A stretch of 64,000 bases of DNA from Myxacorys almedinensis A (GCF_010091945.1 NZ_WVIE01000013.1:1-64000); one strand, 5' to 3'. Numbered from the stretch's first letter, positions 1 to 9,459 are shown. The notes: a model not told the origin generated them from the sequence alone. Numbers and translations: made by a program.

Positions 1-48
1 TTCAAACGTTTGGCAGAAATCATCGACGGAGCAGAACAGGTCTTCTAG
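1..48 (+). CDS. 3' end of an unidentified gene (partial)
   Basis: Frame 1 is open from the first base to a TAG at 46-48 and encodes 15 residues ending in DGAEQVF, which reads like a normal protein C-terminus. The next gene is on the opposite strand, so this would be the end of a rightward gene whose body lies outside the window. With 15 residues the family cannot be recognised and the reading could be chance. Confidence 0.3.
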   Translation, partial: FKRLAEIIDGAEQVF

Positions 49-206
49 ACTAAACATGAGGGCAAACTGGGCATGAAATTTTAGCATTTTCAGCCTATCG
101 AGTTTGCCCCTTTCTTGTCTCAATCCTTATCCCGAACTCAGGTTAACCAGATCTCAATCACCGTCGTCAGTCCCCAGATCCCTGATGCCCATGCTCTTCG
201 CATCCT

Positions 207-2258
207 CTAGAGCGGCAATTCGCTAGGTTGTAATGGGAGTGAAAACGAGAACACGGTTCCTACGCTTGCCTTGCTTTGAACCTCAATTTCGCCGCCCATC
301 AAATGCACAAATTGCCGACAAATTGCCAACCCTAACCCTGTTCCCTGTCTAGACTTACGCCCCGACTCAGTTTGCACAAATGCCTGAAAAAGGCGCTCTA
401 ACTCATCTGCTGCAATGCCAGCGCCAGTATCTTCAACTTCAAAGTGCAACCGAGCAGAGGGGTCGGAGTAAGTCTTGGGGCGAGAAAAGACTCGCAGTGT
501 CACCCGTCCTTGATCTGTAAATTTGATCGCATTACTCAACAGATTCATAAGCACCTGGCGCAGCTTTTGCTTATCTGTGTGAATGGTCGGAAGATCCAAC
601 GCGTAGATGCAGCAAAATTCAAGTCCTTTCGCCACCGCTTGAGGGCGAAACATCGTTTGTAATGCTTCTAGCTCCGTCCATATCGGCACTTCTTCTGGCT
701 CTACAGAAACGGCTCCTGCTTCTAGTCTTGCTAGCTCTAGCACACTGTTAATGAGTTCTAACAAGTGTTGGACACTGCCATCAATAACCGATAACCGTTC
801 TCTATGTTTTGGGTTGAGTGATTTATCATAGGCAATTAATTCACTAGTGCTGTAAATAATGGACAGCGGCGTTCGCAGTTCGTGATTCATATTGGCAAGA
901 AATGCCATCTTTGCGCGGTTTGCAGATTCTGCTTCTTGCTTTGCTTTTTCCAAGATTAAATTTTGCTGAATCAGTTCATGGGTACGTTCTTGAACCTTGA
1001 GTTCTAGCGTTTTTGCATAATTGCCTAAGGCTTGATTGGAGTGTTGCAATTGTTTCCAAATTAGCAATCCTCGGCTTGCTAACCCGGCTCCACCTAGGGC
1101 GACGATCGCAGAGGCAGTCGTCACCCACCATCCCCACAAAAACAAGACGTAGACACTTCCAATTAGCCCAACCCCCGTCAGCGGAATCACGACCACCGCA
1201 GATCGCAGCGATCGCAGCGATCCGCCTAGCATAGTTCCCACCCACGACCACACAAAAATCCACCCCCACTCAAGGGGTTCGGCAACGCCTCTTAAGATGG
1301 GTTTTCCGTCTAGGGCGGCGCTGACTAACTGGCTTGCCAAACTTGCGTGCAGTTCAACGCCCGACGAGCGGGTTTGCACGTTTGTTGTGTAGGAAGTGTA
1401 AAACCGACTTCCCAAACTGGCGGCCGTCGCTCCTACTAGCACGATTCGCCCTGCTAGCAAATCAGGCTGGATCGTATCGTTCAATAGTGCGGTCAGCGAG
1501 ATCCGAGAAAGTTCTAGACGTTCTCGGCGCACATCCGCCAAAATTTGGTATCCGCCACTATCTGCCTGCACATAGCCGCCTTCATGCGCTCTCAACGCCA
1601 CAAGTTGGGTTTTACCAAGCTGAAATCGCTTGCCTTCAGCGTCAATCCTTCTGGGTTTGATCTGGTGCAACTCTAGGTATACCAACGCCAGCCTTGTCCC
1701 CAACGTCAAAATCGTTTTAGGCTCTTTAGAGGAGCTTGGAACGCGCATCGAAAGCAGCCCCCGGCGAATTCTACCGTCGATATCGGGCACCAAATCGCTG
1801 GCTGCCACTTGGTCGCGATCGCGCAAAATGGGGGGCGGTGCGATCGCAGAGTCATTGGGCGCACTCAGCACTTTCTCGATTCCAATCAAGTTTGGTGTGG
1901 TGGCAAACACCTTAAGCAACGCTTGATGCCCCGGTTCTACGGGCAGGTCGCGATAGAGATCTAGCCCAATGACGCTAGGACGGTGCAGTTTGATCTTTTC
2001 CAACAGCCTTGCCAAGGTGCCATCTGACACGACAGACTGCCCCAGTTGCGCGATATCTTGCTCATCGATCGTCACCAAGACAACCCGATGATCGATCGAT
2101 TCGGTCGGGCGCAGCCGCACCCATTGGTCGAAGGTTGTTAGCTCTAGCAGTTGGAAGGCACCCGTCATTTGCAGCGCGATCGTAGTAGCCGACGTTGCGA
2201 TCGCGCTGAGACCAAATCCGCGCCACTGGACAAGTTTTTCTCCCACCCTTCGCCACAT
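207..2258 (-). CDS. CHASE2-domain sensor histidine kinase
   Basis: Membrane-bound two-component sensor. In the 683-residue form starting at ATG 2258, a first membrane segment (about 15-40) is followed by an extracytoplasmic CHASE2 domain (about 45-320) and closely spaced membrane helices (about 330-395). A coiled coil (about 405-455) leads to a HisKA dimerisation domain with the H-box NHELRTPLS (His about 459). An HATPase_c domain follows with N-box NLLSNAIKF, G1 DTGAGIA and G2 GTGLGLAI. The frame stays open to a further ATG at 2297, but the extra 13 residues (MGRCCRSALIRIS) do not look like CHASE2 sequence, and an AGGA lies about 7 bases before 2258. No response regulator is adjacent. Function follows from family knowledge; the stimulus is unknown. 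Confidence 0.92.
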   Translation of the reverse strand: MWRRVGEKLVQWRGFGLSAIATSATTIALQMTGAFQLLELTTFDQWVRLRPTESIDHRVVLVTIDEQDIAQLGQSVVSDGTLARLLEKIKLHRPSVIGLDLYRDLPVEPGHQALLKVFATTPNLIGIEKVLSAPNDSAIAPPPILRDRDQVAASDLVPDIDGRIRRGLLSMRVPSSSKEPKTILTLGTRLALVYLELHQIKPRRIDAEGKRFQLGKTQLVALRAHEGGYVQADSGGYQILADVRRERLELSRISLTALLNDTIQPDLLAGRIVLVGATAASLGSRFYTSYTTNVQTRSSGVELHASLASQLVSAALDGKPILRGVAEPLEWGWIFVWSWVGTMLGGSLRSLRSAVVVIPLTGVGLIGSVYVLFLWGWWVTTASAIVALGGAGLASRGLLIWKQLQHSNQALGNYAKTLELKVQERTHELIQQNLILEKAKQEAESANRAKMAFLANMNHELRTPLSIIYSTSELIAYDKSLNPKHRERLSVIDGSVQHLLELINSVLELARLEAGAVSVEPEEVPIWTELEALQTMFRPQAVAKGLEFCCIYALDLPTIHTDKQKLRQVLMNLLSNAIKFTDQGRVTLRVFSRPKTYSDPSARLHFEVEDTGAGIAADELERLFQAFVQTESGRKSRQGTGLGLAICRQFVHLMGGEIEVQSKASVGTVFSFSLPLQPSELPL

Positions 2259-2464
2259 AGAGATCCTGATAAGGGCTGAGCGGCAGCACCGACCCATCGT
2301 GTCGTAACGCTCTAGAACAGTGTGCTAACCCATTCAGAAACTTTAGGGCTAGGAATCGAGTTTGTCTAGCTGCAAAAATGCGCTTGCCGTTCACTAAAGT
2401 TACTGCATTGAAGTTACTGAAGTTTCTAACCCCTAGGTTGCATGATTGAAAACGCGCGATCGCA

Positions 2465-2620
2465 TCACGGACGCGATCCGCCGCCAACAGTGCCTCTGGG
2501 TGCACCAGAGCCTGGGGGCGGCTCAATGGCGGCTGCCCAAGGGCTAGGAACGATGCCAACCGTAAGGCTCAAAACTATTAACCCGATCGCGAACCGTTGA
2601 AAAAAGGATTTAGAATGCAT
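2465..2620 (-). pseudogene. Remnant of a DUF928-type exported protein
   Basis: ATG at 2620 opens a 51-residue frame ending at TGA 2465-2467. It encodes a good signal peptide (basic start, hydrophobic stretch IGLIVLSLTVGIV, then an AAA cleavage region) followed by GAPRGTVGGGSRP, which resembles the glycine-rich N-terminal motif of DUF928 proteins. The frame then stops, and the remaining 165 bp up to the kinase gene show nothing I recognise as DUF928. DUF928 genes commonly sit beside CHASE2-protein genes in cyanobacteria, which supports decay of a former partner. The family call rests on a short motif; it could instead be a small intact secreted peptide. Confidence 0.5.
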
Positions 2621-3467
2621 GTTTTTAGCCTCTTCTTTAACCTATGTTTCGTGGTGAGGGCAGACTTAAACTCGACTCAGCGCAAATCCATCCGGATCAA
2701 TTTCTGCTGAAACCTAACTAGGCGGTTTGAACAACCTTCATTTCCAACATTCCTAAAAGTTCGATTCTTGCTATAACCCGGAGGCAAGGAGAATCTCCCT
2801 TGATGGAAACAAAGTCCAGACGATAATTCGTGACAATTGATACTAGGAATTTGCCTTGGTGAGGTCTAAATTCAAGGTAAGGAACCTGCTGAATTACTTG
2901 CCATGATTAAGCAGAATCATTGAAATATGTACGAAGATTCCTTGAAGATGTTTCTAGTTAAGATGAAGAATGCGGATCGACATACTTATAACAAAAACAA
3001 CATACTTTTTAAGTGATAGCACCAAGAAGGTTTATTTGTCGAACTGTAGCGTTATCCCTCATATAAGTAAGATCTCTGAGCTATGTACGGCGCTCTCCAA
3101 ACAATGGTTTCTAGTTAAGTTGAACAATGGGCAGTAAAGTCTTTCATCCTGCAAGATCACAAATTGCTTAAATGAGAGCCTCGTGAACGGGCATTTATCG
3201 AAAGAAATTTCATTCCTGCGTTAAAAATGTCCTAACTTTTTGGCTTTTAGCCCAAGGAATCATTCTCTGGAAGATTCACAAATTGAATATTAACCAAAAG
3301 ATGAGCCTTGCCTTTTTGGGTAATATCTTCGAGGGCAACGGTTCAATATTTGGCTTACCAGTATTTGGCTAGATAGGTTGCCCCTATCAGTCTCATGTTC
3401 TAGTTTCACTCCTCTTCTTAGCCCAGAGATCACCGTTCCTTAACCTCAAATTGGTAGTTTCCCTGGT
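2621..3467. other. Gene-free stretch, 847 bp
   Basis: No convincing coding frame is seen; the stretch is more AT-rich than its flanks and holds only short frames. It must contain the promoter for the phosphatase gene at 3468. A single exact match to the cyanobacterial Pho-box half-unit, CTTAACCT, lies at 3439-3446, only 21 bp before the start codon. The tandem copies expected at 11-bp spacing are not recognisable, so SphR/PhoB control is only a possibility. Confidence 0.5.
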
Positions 3468-5738
3468 ATGACAGAAAAGATTGCCTACTTGGAGCCATCT
3501 ATCATGCCTATGAAACGTCGGAACTTTCTGCTCTTTTTAGGGGCGGTGGCTGGAACGGCTGCCGTTGGAACGGCGCTTAAGGTGGGACAAAAGTTTTCGA
3601 TGCCGTTTCAAAATCCGGTTGGCAACGTGCCAGATGCCCCTGGTTCTATGGCTGGCTTGAGTTTCACTCCGGTGAAAAGCCCTCTGCCGTTAGAAACAGC
3701 CGAAATTGCCCTAGACAAGCAAATTGACGCCTTTAGCCAATACGAAGTCGTTGATGATTTGGTGTTGCCCGATGGGTTTAGCTACGATGTTTTAGCCGCT
3801 TGGGGCGATCAAGTCGGCGATTCGCGGTTTGGGTATAACAATGATTATCTCTCGTTTGTTGAAACGGCTCCCAATGAGGGCTATCTCAGCATTAATTTTG
3901 AGTACATCAGTGCGATCGCATGGCTCCAGACCTATGAAAAGGTCGTGGGTAAAAAACTGCCGTTTGAGAACGTTCAGAAGGCGCTAAGTAAGTCAAAAGA
4001 TGGCGGGTTAAATGCGTTTGCGCTGCCCGATCAGGATCTCTTGAAGGCTCAAATCCGTCAGATTTCTAAAGAAGCGTTGGTCGATCAAGGGTTGGGCGTG
4101 ATTTCGATTCGCAAAACGGCAGACGGAACTTGGGAGCGCACTTATTCTCAGAGCGATCGCCGCATTACGGGTGTGTCTGGTTTAGAGGATGGGCGCTATC
4201 TCCGGTGTACGGGAGCGGCGAAGGCGGTGTTTCTCAAAAAATCGGGGAAAGGTTATGTGGATACCATTAGCGATCGCATCATCGGAACCTTCGGTAATTG
4301 TGCAGGCGGCACCACGCCTTGGGGAACCGTCCTCAGTGCTGAAGAAAATATACAAATGCAAGTCCCAGAGGCGGTTTATGCCGACGGCACATCGTTTCCG
4401 CCCAACAAGCAGACGTTTAAAATTGACGATGAAGAAGTCTCTGGTCAAGGCAACGTTTTTGGGCTGGCGGGCAACAAATACGGCTGGATCGTAGAACTTG
4501 ACCCAGCCAACCCCAACGACTACGGCACAAAGCATACGTGGCTCGGTCGCTATCGTCACGAGGCGGTTGGTGTGAGAGTCGAAACTGGCAAGCCGTTGGC
4601 GTTTTATTCGGGTTGCGATCGCCGGGGCGGACACATCTACAAATTCGTCAGCCGCGATGCGGTGGCAAATCCTACCGACAAGGCAAATTCTCGCCTTCTT
4701 GCAGATGGGATGCTCTACGCTGCCAAATTTAATCAAGATGGAACCGGGCGCTGGATTGCACTCAGAGCCGATGCTGCCGTGATGCCAGACAACCCCAGCG
4801 ATATTATTGGAGCTACGATTACCCTGCCCAAACGCCCTGAAGGCGGTTACAAAGCGTTTAGAAATAAGGCTGACATCACCAAGTTTAAGCAGCAGTTTAA
4901 AACGCTGGGCGATCTGTACGAAGGAAATGCTGAAGAAAAACAGGGCGCAATTTTAATCGATGCTCACTATGCGGCAAATGCTTGCGGGGCGACTTGTACC
5001 GCTCGCCCTGAAGATACGGACATTGCCCCTGATGGCTCTCTTTACATTGCGTTTACCTCTGGGTCTCCTGACAAAGATGGAGGTGCAGATCGGCGAGTCT
5101 TTAAAGGCCCAAACGGGGAAACGCCTTACGAATATGGGTTTGTGATGCATGTGGTCGAAGATCAAAACGATCCGGCTGCCATGACTTTTCGCTGGACGAT
5201 GATGGCACTCGGCGGCGAGCCAAGCGCAGGGGGTGCAGGGTTTGCCAATCCTGATAATTTGATGATTGACCCAGACGGTCATGTGTGGATGGTTACGGAC
5301 ATGTCGTCTGATAAGGTCAACAAAGCAGTTCCGAACCGAATCGGAAAGAACGGCGTGCCGATTAGCCAGTCCAACTTACGCGGTCTATTTGGCAATAATT
5401 CTGTTTGGTTTATTCCGACCTCAGGAGCCAATGCAGGGAATGCCTATCTATTTGCCATCGGGCCAATGGAATGTGAGATTACAGGCCCGTGTCTGAGCCG
5501 CGATCGCCAAACGCTGTTTCTGGCTGTCCAACATCCTGGAGAGGTGAATGGCATTCGTCAAAACATGAAATCTGAAAGCCGCAAATTTGCCCTGAAAACA
5601 ACAGACGGCACAGAATTTATGCAAACTCGTGAGGTTCCCATCGGGTCTAATTTCCCCAGCAAAACAGCGAATGAACCCCCTAAACCCTGTGTTGTGGTGG
5701 TTCGTCGGAGCAACGATCGCCCGATCACCTCGGCTTGA
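3468..5738 (+). CDS. PhoX-family alkaline phosphatase (DUF839), Tat-exported
   Basis: Large PhoX-type phosphomonoesterase expected to release phosphate from organic phosphate outside the cytoplasm; characterised members use calcium and iron. The N-terminus has a twin-arginine signal: MKRRNFLLFLG followed by an alanine/glycine-rich hydrophobic stretch. The body shows DUF839-type segments such as GNCAGGTTPWGTVLSAEEN, HEAVGVRVETG and a late NPDNLMIDPDGHVWMVTD. At 756 residues it is slightly longer than typical PhoX. ATG 3468 gives 14 residues before the Tat motif; ATGs at 3504 and 3510 sit directly before it and may be the true start. It is monocistronic. Substrate range is inferred from the family. 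Confidence 0.9.
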   Translation: MTEKIAYLEPSIMPMKRRNFLLFLGAVAGTAAVGTALKVGQKFSMPFQNPVGNVPDAPGSMAGLSFTPVKSPLPLETAEIALDKQIDAFSQYEVVDDLVLPDGFSYDVLAAWGDQVGDSRFGYNNDYLSFVETAPNEGYLSINFEYISAIAWLQTYEKVVGKKLPFENVQKALSKSKDGGLNAFALPDQDLLKAQIRQISKEALVDQGLGVISIRKTADGTWERTYSQSDRRITGVSGLEDGRYLRCTGAAKAVFLKKSGKGYVDTISDRIIGTFGNCAGGTTPWGTVLSAEENIQMQVPEAVYADGTSFPPNKQTFKIDDEEVSGQGNVFGLAGNKYGWIVELDPANPNDYGTKHTWLGRYRHEAVGVRVETGKPLAFYSGCDRRGGHIYKFVSRDAVANPTDKANSRLLADGMLYAAKFNQDGTGRWIALRADAAVMPDNPSDIIGATITLPKRPEGGYKAFRNKADITKFKQQFKTLGDLYEGNAEEKQGAILIDAHYAANACGATCTARPEDTDIAPDGSLYIAFTSGSPDKDGGADRRVFKGPNGETPYEYGFVMHVVEDQNDPAAMTFRWTMMALGGEPSAGGAGFANPDNLMIDPDGHVWMVTDMSSDKVNKAVPNRIGKNGVPISQSNLRGLFGNNSVWFIPTSGANAGNAYLFAIGPMECEITGPCLSRDRQTLFLAVQHPGEVNGIRQNMKSESRKFALKTTDGTEFMQTREVPIGSNFPSKTANEPPKPCVVVVRRSNDRPITSA

Positions 5739-5741
5739 GGC

Positions 5742-5874
5742 TTGATACCAAATTAAGTCGATGGGTGAATGAGTGCAGGAGTCGATGATCTCGATTACTG
5801 AGCGATCCATCCACCCATCGACTCTCTAACCCGTCCACTTTTAGTCCCTCATTTCAACTTTGACAGACTACTAG
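5742..5874. repeat. Dispersed intergenic element, copy A (left end degraded)
   Basis: Fills the gap between two convergent genes. Its right end (from about 5840 to CTACTAG at 5868-5874) matches the reverse complement of the left end of copy C (45861-45959). Its left part (AAGTCGATGGGTGAATGAG) matches copy D just inside that copy's terminus. The outermost bases of the left terminus are not conserved. Confidence 0.6.
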
Positions 5875-5878
5875 CACG

Positions 5879-6757
5879 TTAGAACAACCTGAGTTGCGAA
5901 GGCTGCGGAGGTTCTTCGGCGCTATGCTCTGTGCTGATTCCATTCCACGGAAGCGGTGGAACAGGCGCGCCCCGCGCTTCGAGTTGCTGCTGAACGTAGC
6001 GGGCAATATGTGGCGATCGCGCCTCGATCGGACAGTGGACAAAGAAATACACCTCAATGTTTTGTTGGAGATAGCGATCGATGCGCTCGACCCATTCTCG
6101 CAAGTATTGTTCGTTAAAGTCTAGATTTGGGTGACTGATATATCGAACGATCGCAGTGTTAGCGGTTACAGTTGGCTGGAGTGGAACGTTGGGTTTCTTG
6201 CGGTTACTCCCGATCTGAGGCTCATCCTCGCATTCATAAATCGGGCGGGTATCTAACAACACTCTGCCAACGTTGACCGCATCTAACAGTGCGTTTAAGC
6301 GGCTTTTGTGAGGTTCTTTGAACCACTCTAAATGACGAACTTCTACCGCTAACGGTGCTCGTGTTGTTGCCCAGCCAGCCAAAAAAGTTGAGAGATTTTC
6401 CAGGTTGGCAGGGCTAAAGCTAGGCGGAAGCTGTAACATCAGCACCCCTAAGCGATCGCTTAATCCTTGCATCAATTCTAGAAACCGAAGCGCTTCTGAT
6501 AGCGATGACTTTAGCAATCCATAATGTGTAATCGTTCGCGGTAATTTAGGGCAGAACTTAAATTCAGATGGTGTTTCTGCTGCCCATCGCGCTACTGCTT
6601 CTGCACTGGGTATCGAGTAAAACGTCGTGTTTCCTTCTACGCAGGTAAATCGTTGACTATAGAGGCGTAGAAAGTCTTTTGGGCGGCTCTTGGCTGGAAA
6701 TAATTCTCCGACCCACCCTTTGTATGCCCAAATTGCACAGCCAATCCGAAACGTCAT
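5879..6757 (-). CDS. DUF72 (YecE-like) protein
   Basis: A 292-residue DUF72 protein, a TIM-barrel family of unknown biochemical activity. Recognisable segments are the opening RIGCAIWAYKGWVGELFP, YSQRFTCVEGNTTFYSIPS, FCPKLPRTITHY, QLPPSFSP, LAVEVRHLEWF and the C-terminal YFFVHCPIEARSPHIA. Length is normal. Convergent with the phosphatase gene and separated from it by repeat copy A. No metabolic partner is evident nearby. Confidence 0.9.
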   Translation of the reverse strand: MTFRIGCAIWAYKGWVGELFPAKSRPKDFLRLYSQRFTCVEGNTTFYSIPSAEAVARWAAETPSEFKFCPKLPRTITHYGLLKSSLSEALRFLELMQGLSDRLGVLMLQLPPSFSPANLENLSTFLAGWATTRAPLAVEVRHLEWFKEPHKSRLNALLDAVNVGRVLLDTRPIYECEDEPQIGSNRKKPNVPLQPTVTANTAIVRYISHPNLDFNEQYLREWVERIDRYLQQNIEVYFFVHCPIEARSPHIARYVQQQLEARGAPVPPLPWNGISTEHSAEEPPQPSQLRLF

Positions 6758-6980
6758 AAGATACGCCCTAGAACCATGTCTAAGAAAAATGGGTAACGCT
6801 CATCCACACTTTACTCATCCACACTCTACAGTATGCAAATCGGCATTCAAAAATTGCCCAGATGATTTAAGAGCGCTTTCATTCACAAATTTGTTCACAA
6901 ATTCATTCAAGGGATAGATTAAATCGCTCAATGTATGATAGAAAATTGCGGAGATTTGTAGAAAAATTTCTATACGAAAC

Positions 6981-7871
6981 ATGATTGGAAATCAAGTTAG
7001 AACTGCTGCTCTTCTAGGGCTTCTAAGCGGACTGTTGGTTTTAGCCGGATATTATTTGATTGGAGACGAGCAGGGTCTCATTTTGGGTCTCGGCTTCGCG
7101 GCGATTAGTAGCTTTGGCTCATGGTATTACTCGGATCGGATGGCACTTGCATCCTATGCGGCTCAGCCTGTAGAGCGCTCCGCCGCCCCAGAATTGTTTG
7201 ATATGGTTCAGCGACTGTGCGATCGCGCGGAACTTCCCATGCCAAAGCTGTTTGTGGTGCCGACCAAATCGCCCAACGCCTTTGCTACAGGTCGCGATCC
7301 AAACCATGCGGCGGTTGCTGTCACCCAAGGCATCATGGAACTGCTCAGCCCAGAGGAGCTAGAAGGTGTGTTAGCCCACGAACTCACCCATGTGAAAAAT
7401 CGGGATACGCTCACCCAAGCCGTTGCCGGTACGATCGCAGGGGGCATCACATTCTTGGGCAGAATCTTGAGCTTTGGGGCGCTTTACGGTCCGGTTTATC
7501 GCGATACTCGCAGGGGGGCAAATCCCTTGGGGCTGTTATTTCTCATCGTCCTGGCACCCCTTTCGGCTGGGTTGATCCAGATGGCAATCTCTCGGACTCG
7601 CGAATTTGCAGCCGATCAAGGCTCTGCCGAAATGACTCAAAATCCCCTCGCTTTAGCTAGCGCCCTCGAAAAGCTGGAGCAGATCGGGCATCAGATTCCG
7701 ATGCATGGCAATCCGGCTCTGTCGCCTCTGTTGATTGTGAACCCGCTCTCAACCCAGGGGTTACAGTCGCTGTTTAGAACTCACCCCTCAACCGAAGAGC
7801 GCATCCGGCGGCTCACAGAGTTGGCTCAGCAGGCAGCATCGACCCCTGTTTTCAACGCTCAACCTACCTGA
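6981..7871 (+). CDS. HtpX-like M48 zinc metalloprotease
   Basis: Integral-membrane M48B protease expected to degrade misfolded membrane proteins, with its active site facing the cytoplasm. Two hydrophobic helices (about 8-28 and 32-48) precede the zinc motif HELTH (His133, Glu134, His137). Two more helices follow (about 147-170 and 183-203), then REFAAD, which supplies the third ligand glutamate. The C-terminal RTHPSTEERIRRL motif is typical. At 296 residues it matches the family. ATG 6981 begins directly with the membrane region. Confidence 0.93.
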   Translation: MIGNQVRTAALLGLLSGLLVLAGYYLIGDEQGLILGLGFAAISSFGSWYYSDRMALASYAAQPVERSAAPELFDMVQRLCDRAELPMPKLFVVPTKSPNAFATGRDPNHAAVAVTQGIMELLSPEELEGVLAHELTHVKNRDTLTQAVAGTIAGGITFLGRILSFGALYGPVYRDTRRGANPLGLLFLIVLAPLSAGLIQMAISRTREFAADQGSAEMTQNPLALASALEKLEQIGHQIPMHGNPALSPLLIVNPLSTQGLQSLFRTHPSTEERIRRLTELAQQAASTPVFNAQPT

Positions 7872-7983
7872 TAAAACGGGAGAACGCCGCCTGTCACAAG
7901 TGCGATCGTGTCTTTTGATCTTGACCCTCCTCACCTTCCCGCAACAGACGAATGCGTTTTATTGATCAATTTTTTTCCATCTA

Positions 7984-8101
7984 CCCTCTCACCCTCTCAC
8001 CCCTCCACCCCTCATAACCAACGCCAAGCAGCACAAGAACGGAGGCGATGCTCTCACCCTCTCACCCCTCCACCCCTCAACTCAAAGTTAACAATCTACT
8101 A
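7984..8101. repeat. Dispersed intergenic element, copy B, with internal 29-bp direct repeats
   Basis: C-rich block in which the same 29 bp (starting CTCTCACCCTCTCACCCC) occurs exactly at 7986-8014 and 8051-8079. The right end, AAGTTAACAATCTACTA, matches the terminal sequence of copies C and D (read on the other strand, TAGTAGATTGT then A/C-rich AACGTT-like). The left terminus is not recognisable. This is the same family as copies A, C and D, with a different low-complexity interior. Confidence 0.55.
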
Positions 8102-8161
8102 AGGTGCCAGAGATTTGATGTGCTAAAAAGGAGACAATAAACCCGTTTATCCCTACCTTTG

Positions 8162-8740
8162 ATGACCAGAAGAAACTCTAACGACCCAGGTACGATCGCG
8201 AGTGAATTCAAATCGCATATTGCTATTCTTGGCGGGCTTGTGGGGGTAATGTGGCTGATCCGCGTGGCAGACGGCATCTTGCCCGGAACAGCCAACATCT
8301 ACGGCATTATTCCTCGGACTAGCATTGGCGTTCGAGGAATTTTATTTTCACCCTTTCTTCACGGCAGCTATCAGCATCTCATCAGCAACACCATTCCCTT
8401 CATTATGTTGGGCTGGTTTGTCATGCTACGCAGCGTCAGAGAATTTTTTGCGGTCTCTGCGATCGTCCTGCTTGCTAGTGGCATTGGGGTTTGGCTGTTT
8501 GGCTCCCCTGGCATCCATGTCGGCGCAAGTGGTGTGGTTTTTGGGTATTTTGGCTTTCTGCTATCACGAGCCTATTTTGAGCGCAGTGCCCTATCGATCG
8601 CCTTATCACTCGCGGTTGGCTTAATTTACGGCAGCTTGATTTGGGGCGTTTTGCCAACCCAACTGGGAATCTCCTGGGAAGGGCATCTGTTTGGCTTTGT
8701 CGGGGGAGTATTTGCGGCAAAATGGCTATCTGCAAAGTAA
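8162..8740 (+). CDS. Rhomboid-family intramembrane serine protease
   Basis: Small six-helix rhomboid expected to cleave membrane-spanning substrates within the bilayer. The catalytic serine is in GASGVVFG (Ser123 from the ATG) and the histidine is in WEGHLFGFVGG (His175), the standard Ser-His dyad. The upstream HGSYQHLISNTIP segment matches the conserved HxxxxHxxxN region of helix 2. At about 192 residues it is a minimal rhomboid without extra domains. A TTG at 8159 extends the frame by one codon; ATG 8162 is preferred. Convergent with the Crp-type gene. Confidence 0.93.
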   Translation: MTRRNSNDPGTIASEFKSHIAILGGLVGVMWLIRVADGILPGTANIYGIIPRTSIGVRGILFSPFLHGSYQHLISNTIPFIMLGWFVMLRSVREFFAVSAIVLLASGIGVWLFGSPGIHVGASGVVFGYFGFLLSRAYFERSALSIALSLAVGLIYGSLIWGVLPTQLGISWEGHLFGFVGGVFAAKWLSAK

Positions 8741-8748
8741 AATTACGC

Positions 8749-9459
8749 TTACTTGAAGGTGGTCGTTAGCCGCTCGAATTCATTTTTCATCATCTGATAG
8801 CAGTCACAGGTGTGATCTTCTAAAATCTGGCGATCCACGATTTTGAAATTGCCACGTTGGTTGTCCAGAGCGCCTTTTCGCCTGAAAACACAAACCCTGA
8901 GTAAAAGGGCGGCTCGGCTTGCACTCAGCAATCTAGCCAGAAACTTTAGAGATAGAAAAAATTCATCAGTTTGGAGTGCATCTTGGATCAGCAACAGTTG
9001 ACGCGCCAATCGCTGCTCTAGCGAGTGATGATGATTGCAGGCAGCTAGCTGTGATAGTTGTAAGAACACGGCTTGCACGTATCGCAGCAATAACCCATGT
9101 AACGCACCCCCGCGATCGAACTCCGCCTTTAAAGTCTTAGCAGATAACCGGATCGCGGCTCCGGGAGTATAAACCACGACGCGCCGCTTTGAGCGGGTTT
9201 CGCCCAACAGCACCGATACATCCACCATGCCTTCTTGCCCAACGAGGCTAAAGGTTGAATTGGCGTGAGAGAAGTGATCAATCGAGAGCAGCGATCGCAC
9301 CGGAAAGTAAACGTCTGTAATCGGCTCTCCTAGTTGGTAGAGCACCTGACCCGACGCGAGAGGGATGCGCTCTAGATGGGGCAGCAGTCTCTCATAGTCT
9401 TCGAGCGGCAAAGCAGCCAGCAAGCGATTTTCAGGCGTCTCAAAATCGTGAGAAAGCAT
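8749..9459 (-). CDS. Crp/Fnr-family transcription regulator
   Basis: A 236-residue cyclic-nucleotide-binding-domain regulator. The cNMP-type beta barrel (about 20-140) includes the GQVLYQLGEPITDVYFP and SLVGQEGMVD segments, but the usual cAMP phosphate-binding RxA signature is not clear, so the ligand is uncertain. A dimerisation helix leads to a C-terminal winged helix ending NFKIVDRQILEDHTCDCYQ, typical of cyanobacterial Crp-like proteins. The expected recognition helix reads SRAALLLRVCVF, unusually hydrophobic for DNA contact (see findings). No operon partner. Confidence 0.82.
   Translation of the reverse strand: MLSHDFETPENRLLAALPLEDYERLLPHLERIPLASGQVLYQLGEPITDVYFPVRSLLSIDHFSHANSTFSLVGQEGMVDVSVLLGETRSKRRVVVYTPGAAIRLSAKTLKAEFDRGGALHGLLLRYVQAVFLQLSQLAACNHHHSLEQRLARQLLLIQDALQTDEFFLSLKFLARLLSASRAALLLRVCVFRRKGALDNQRGNFKIVDRQILEDHTCDCYQMMKNEFERLTTTFK

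Noticed and set aside
2062-2559. 165-residue minus-strand frame overlapping the kinase 5' end
   Set aside because: Its protein is low-complexity and overlaps the kinase in another frame; the real signal upstream is the short DUF928-like frame at 2465-2620.
3439-3446. Pho box upstream of phoX
   Set aside because: Only one CTTAACCT unit is present; the tandem units at 11-bp spacing are missing, so it is not reported as a regulatory site.
7984-8101. CRISPR array
   Set aside because: Only two exact 29-bp repeats in a C-rich low-complexity block, with no further units, and the block belongs to the dispersed-element family.
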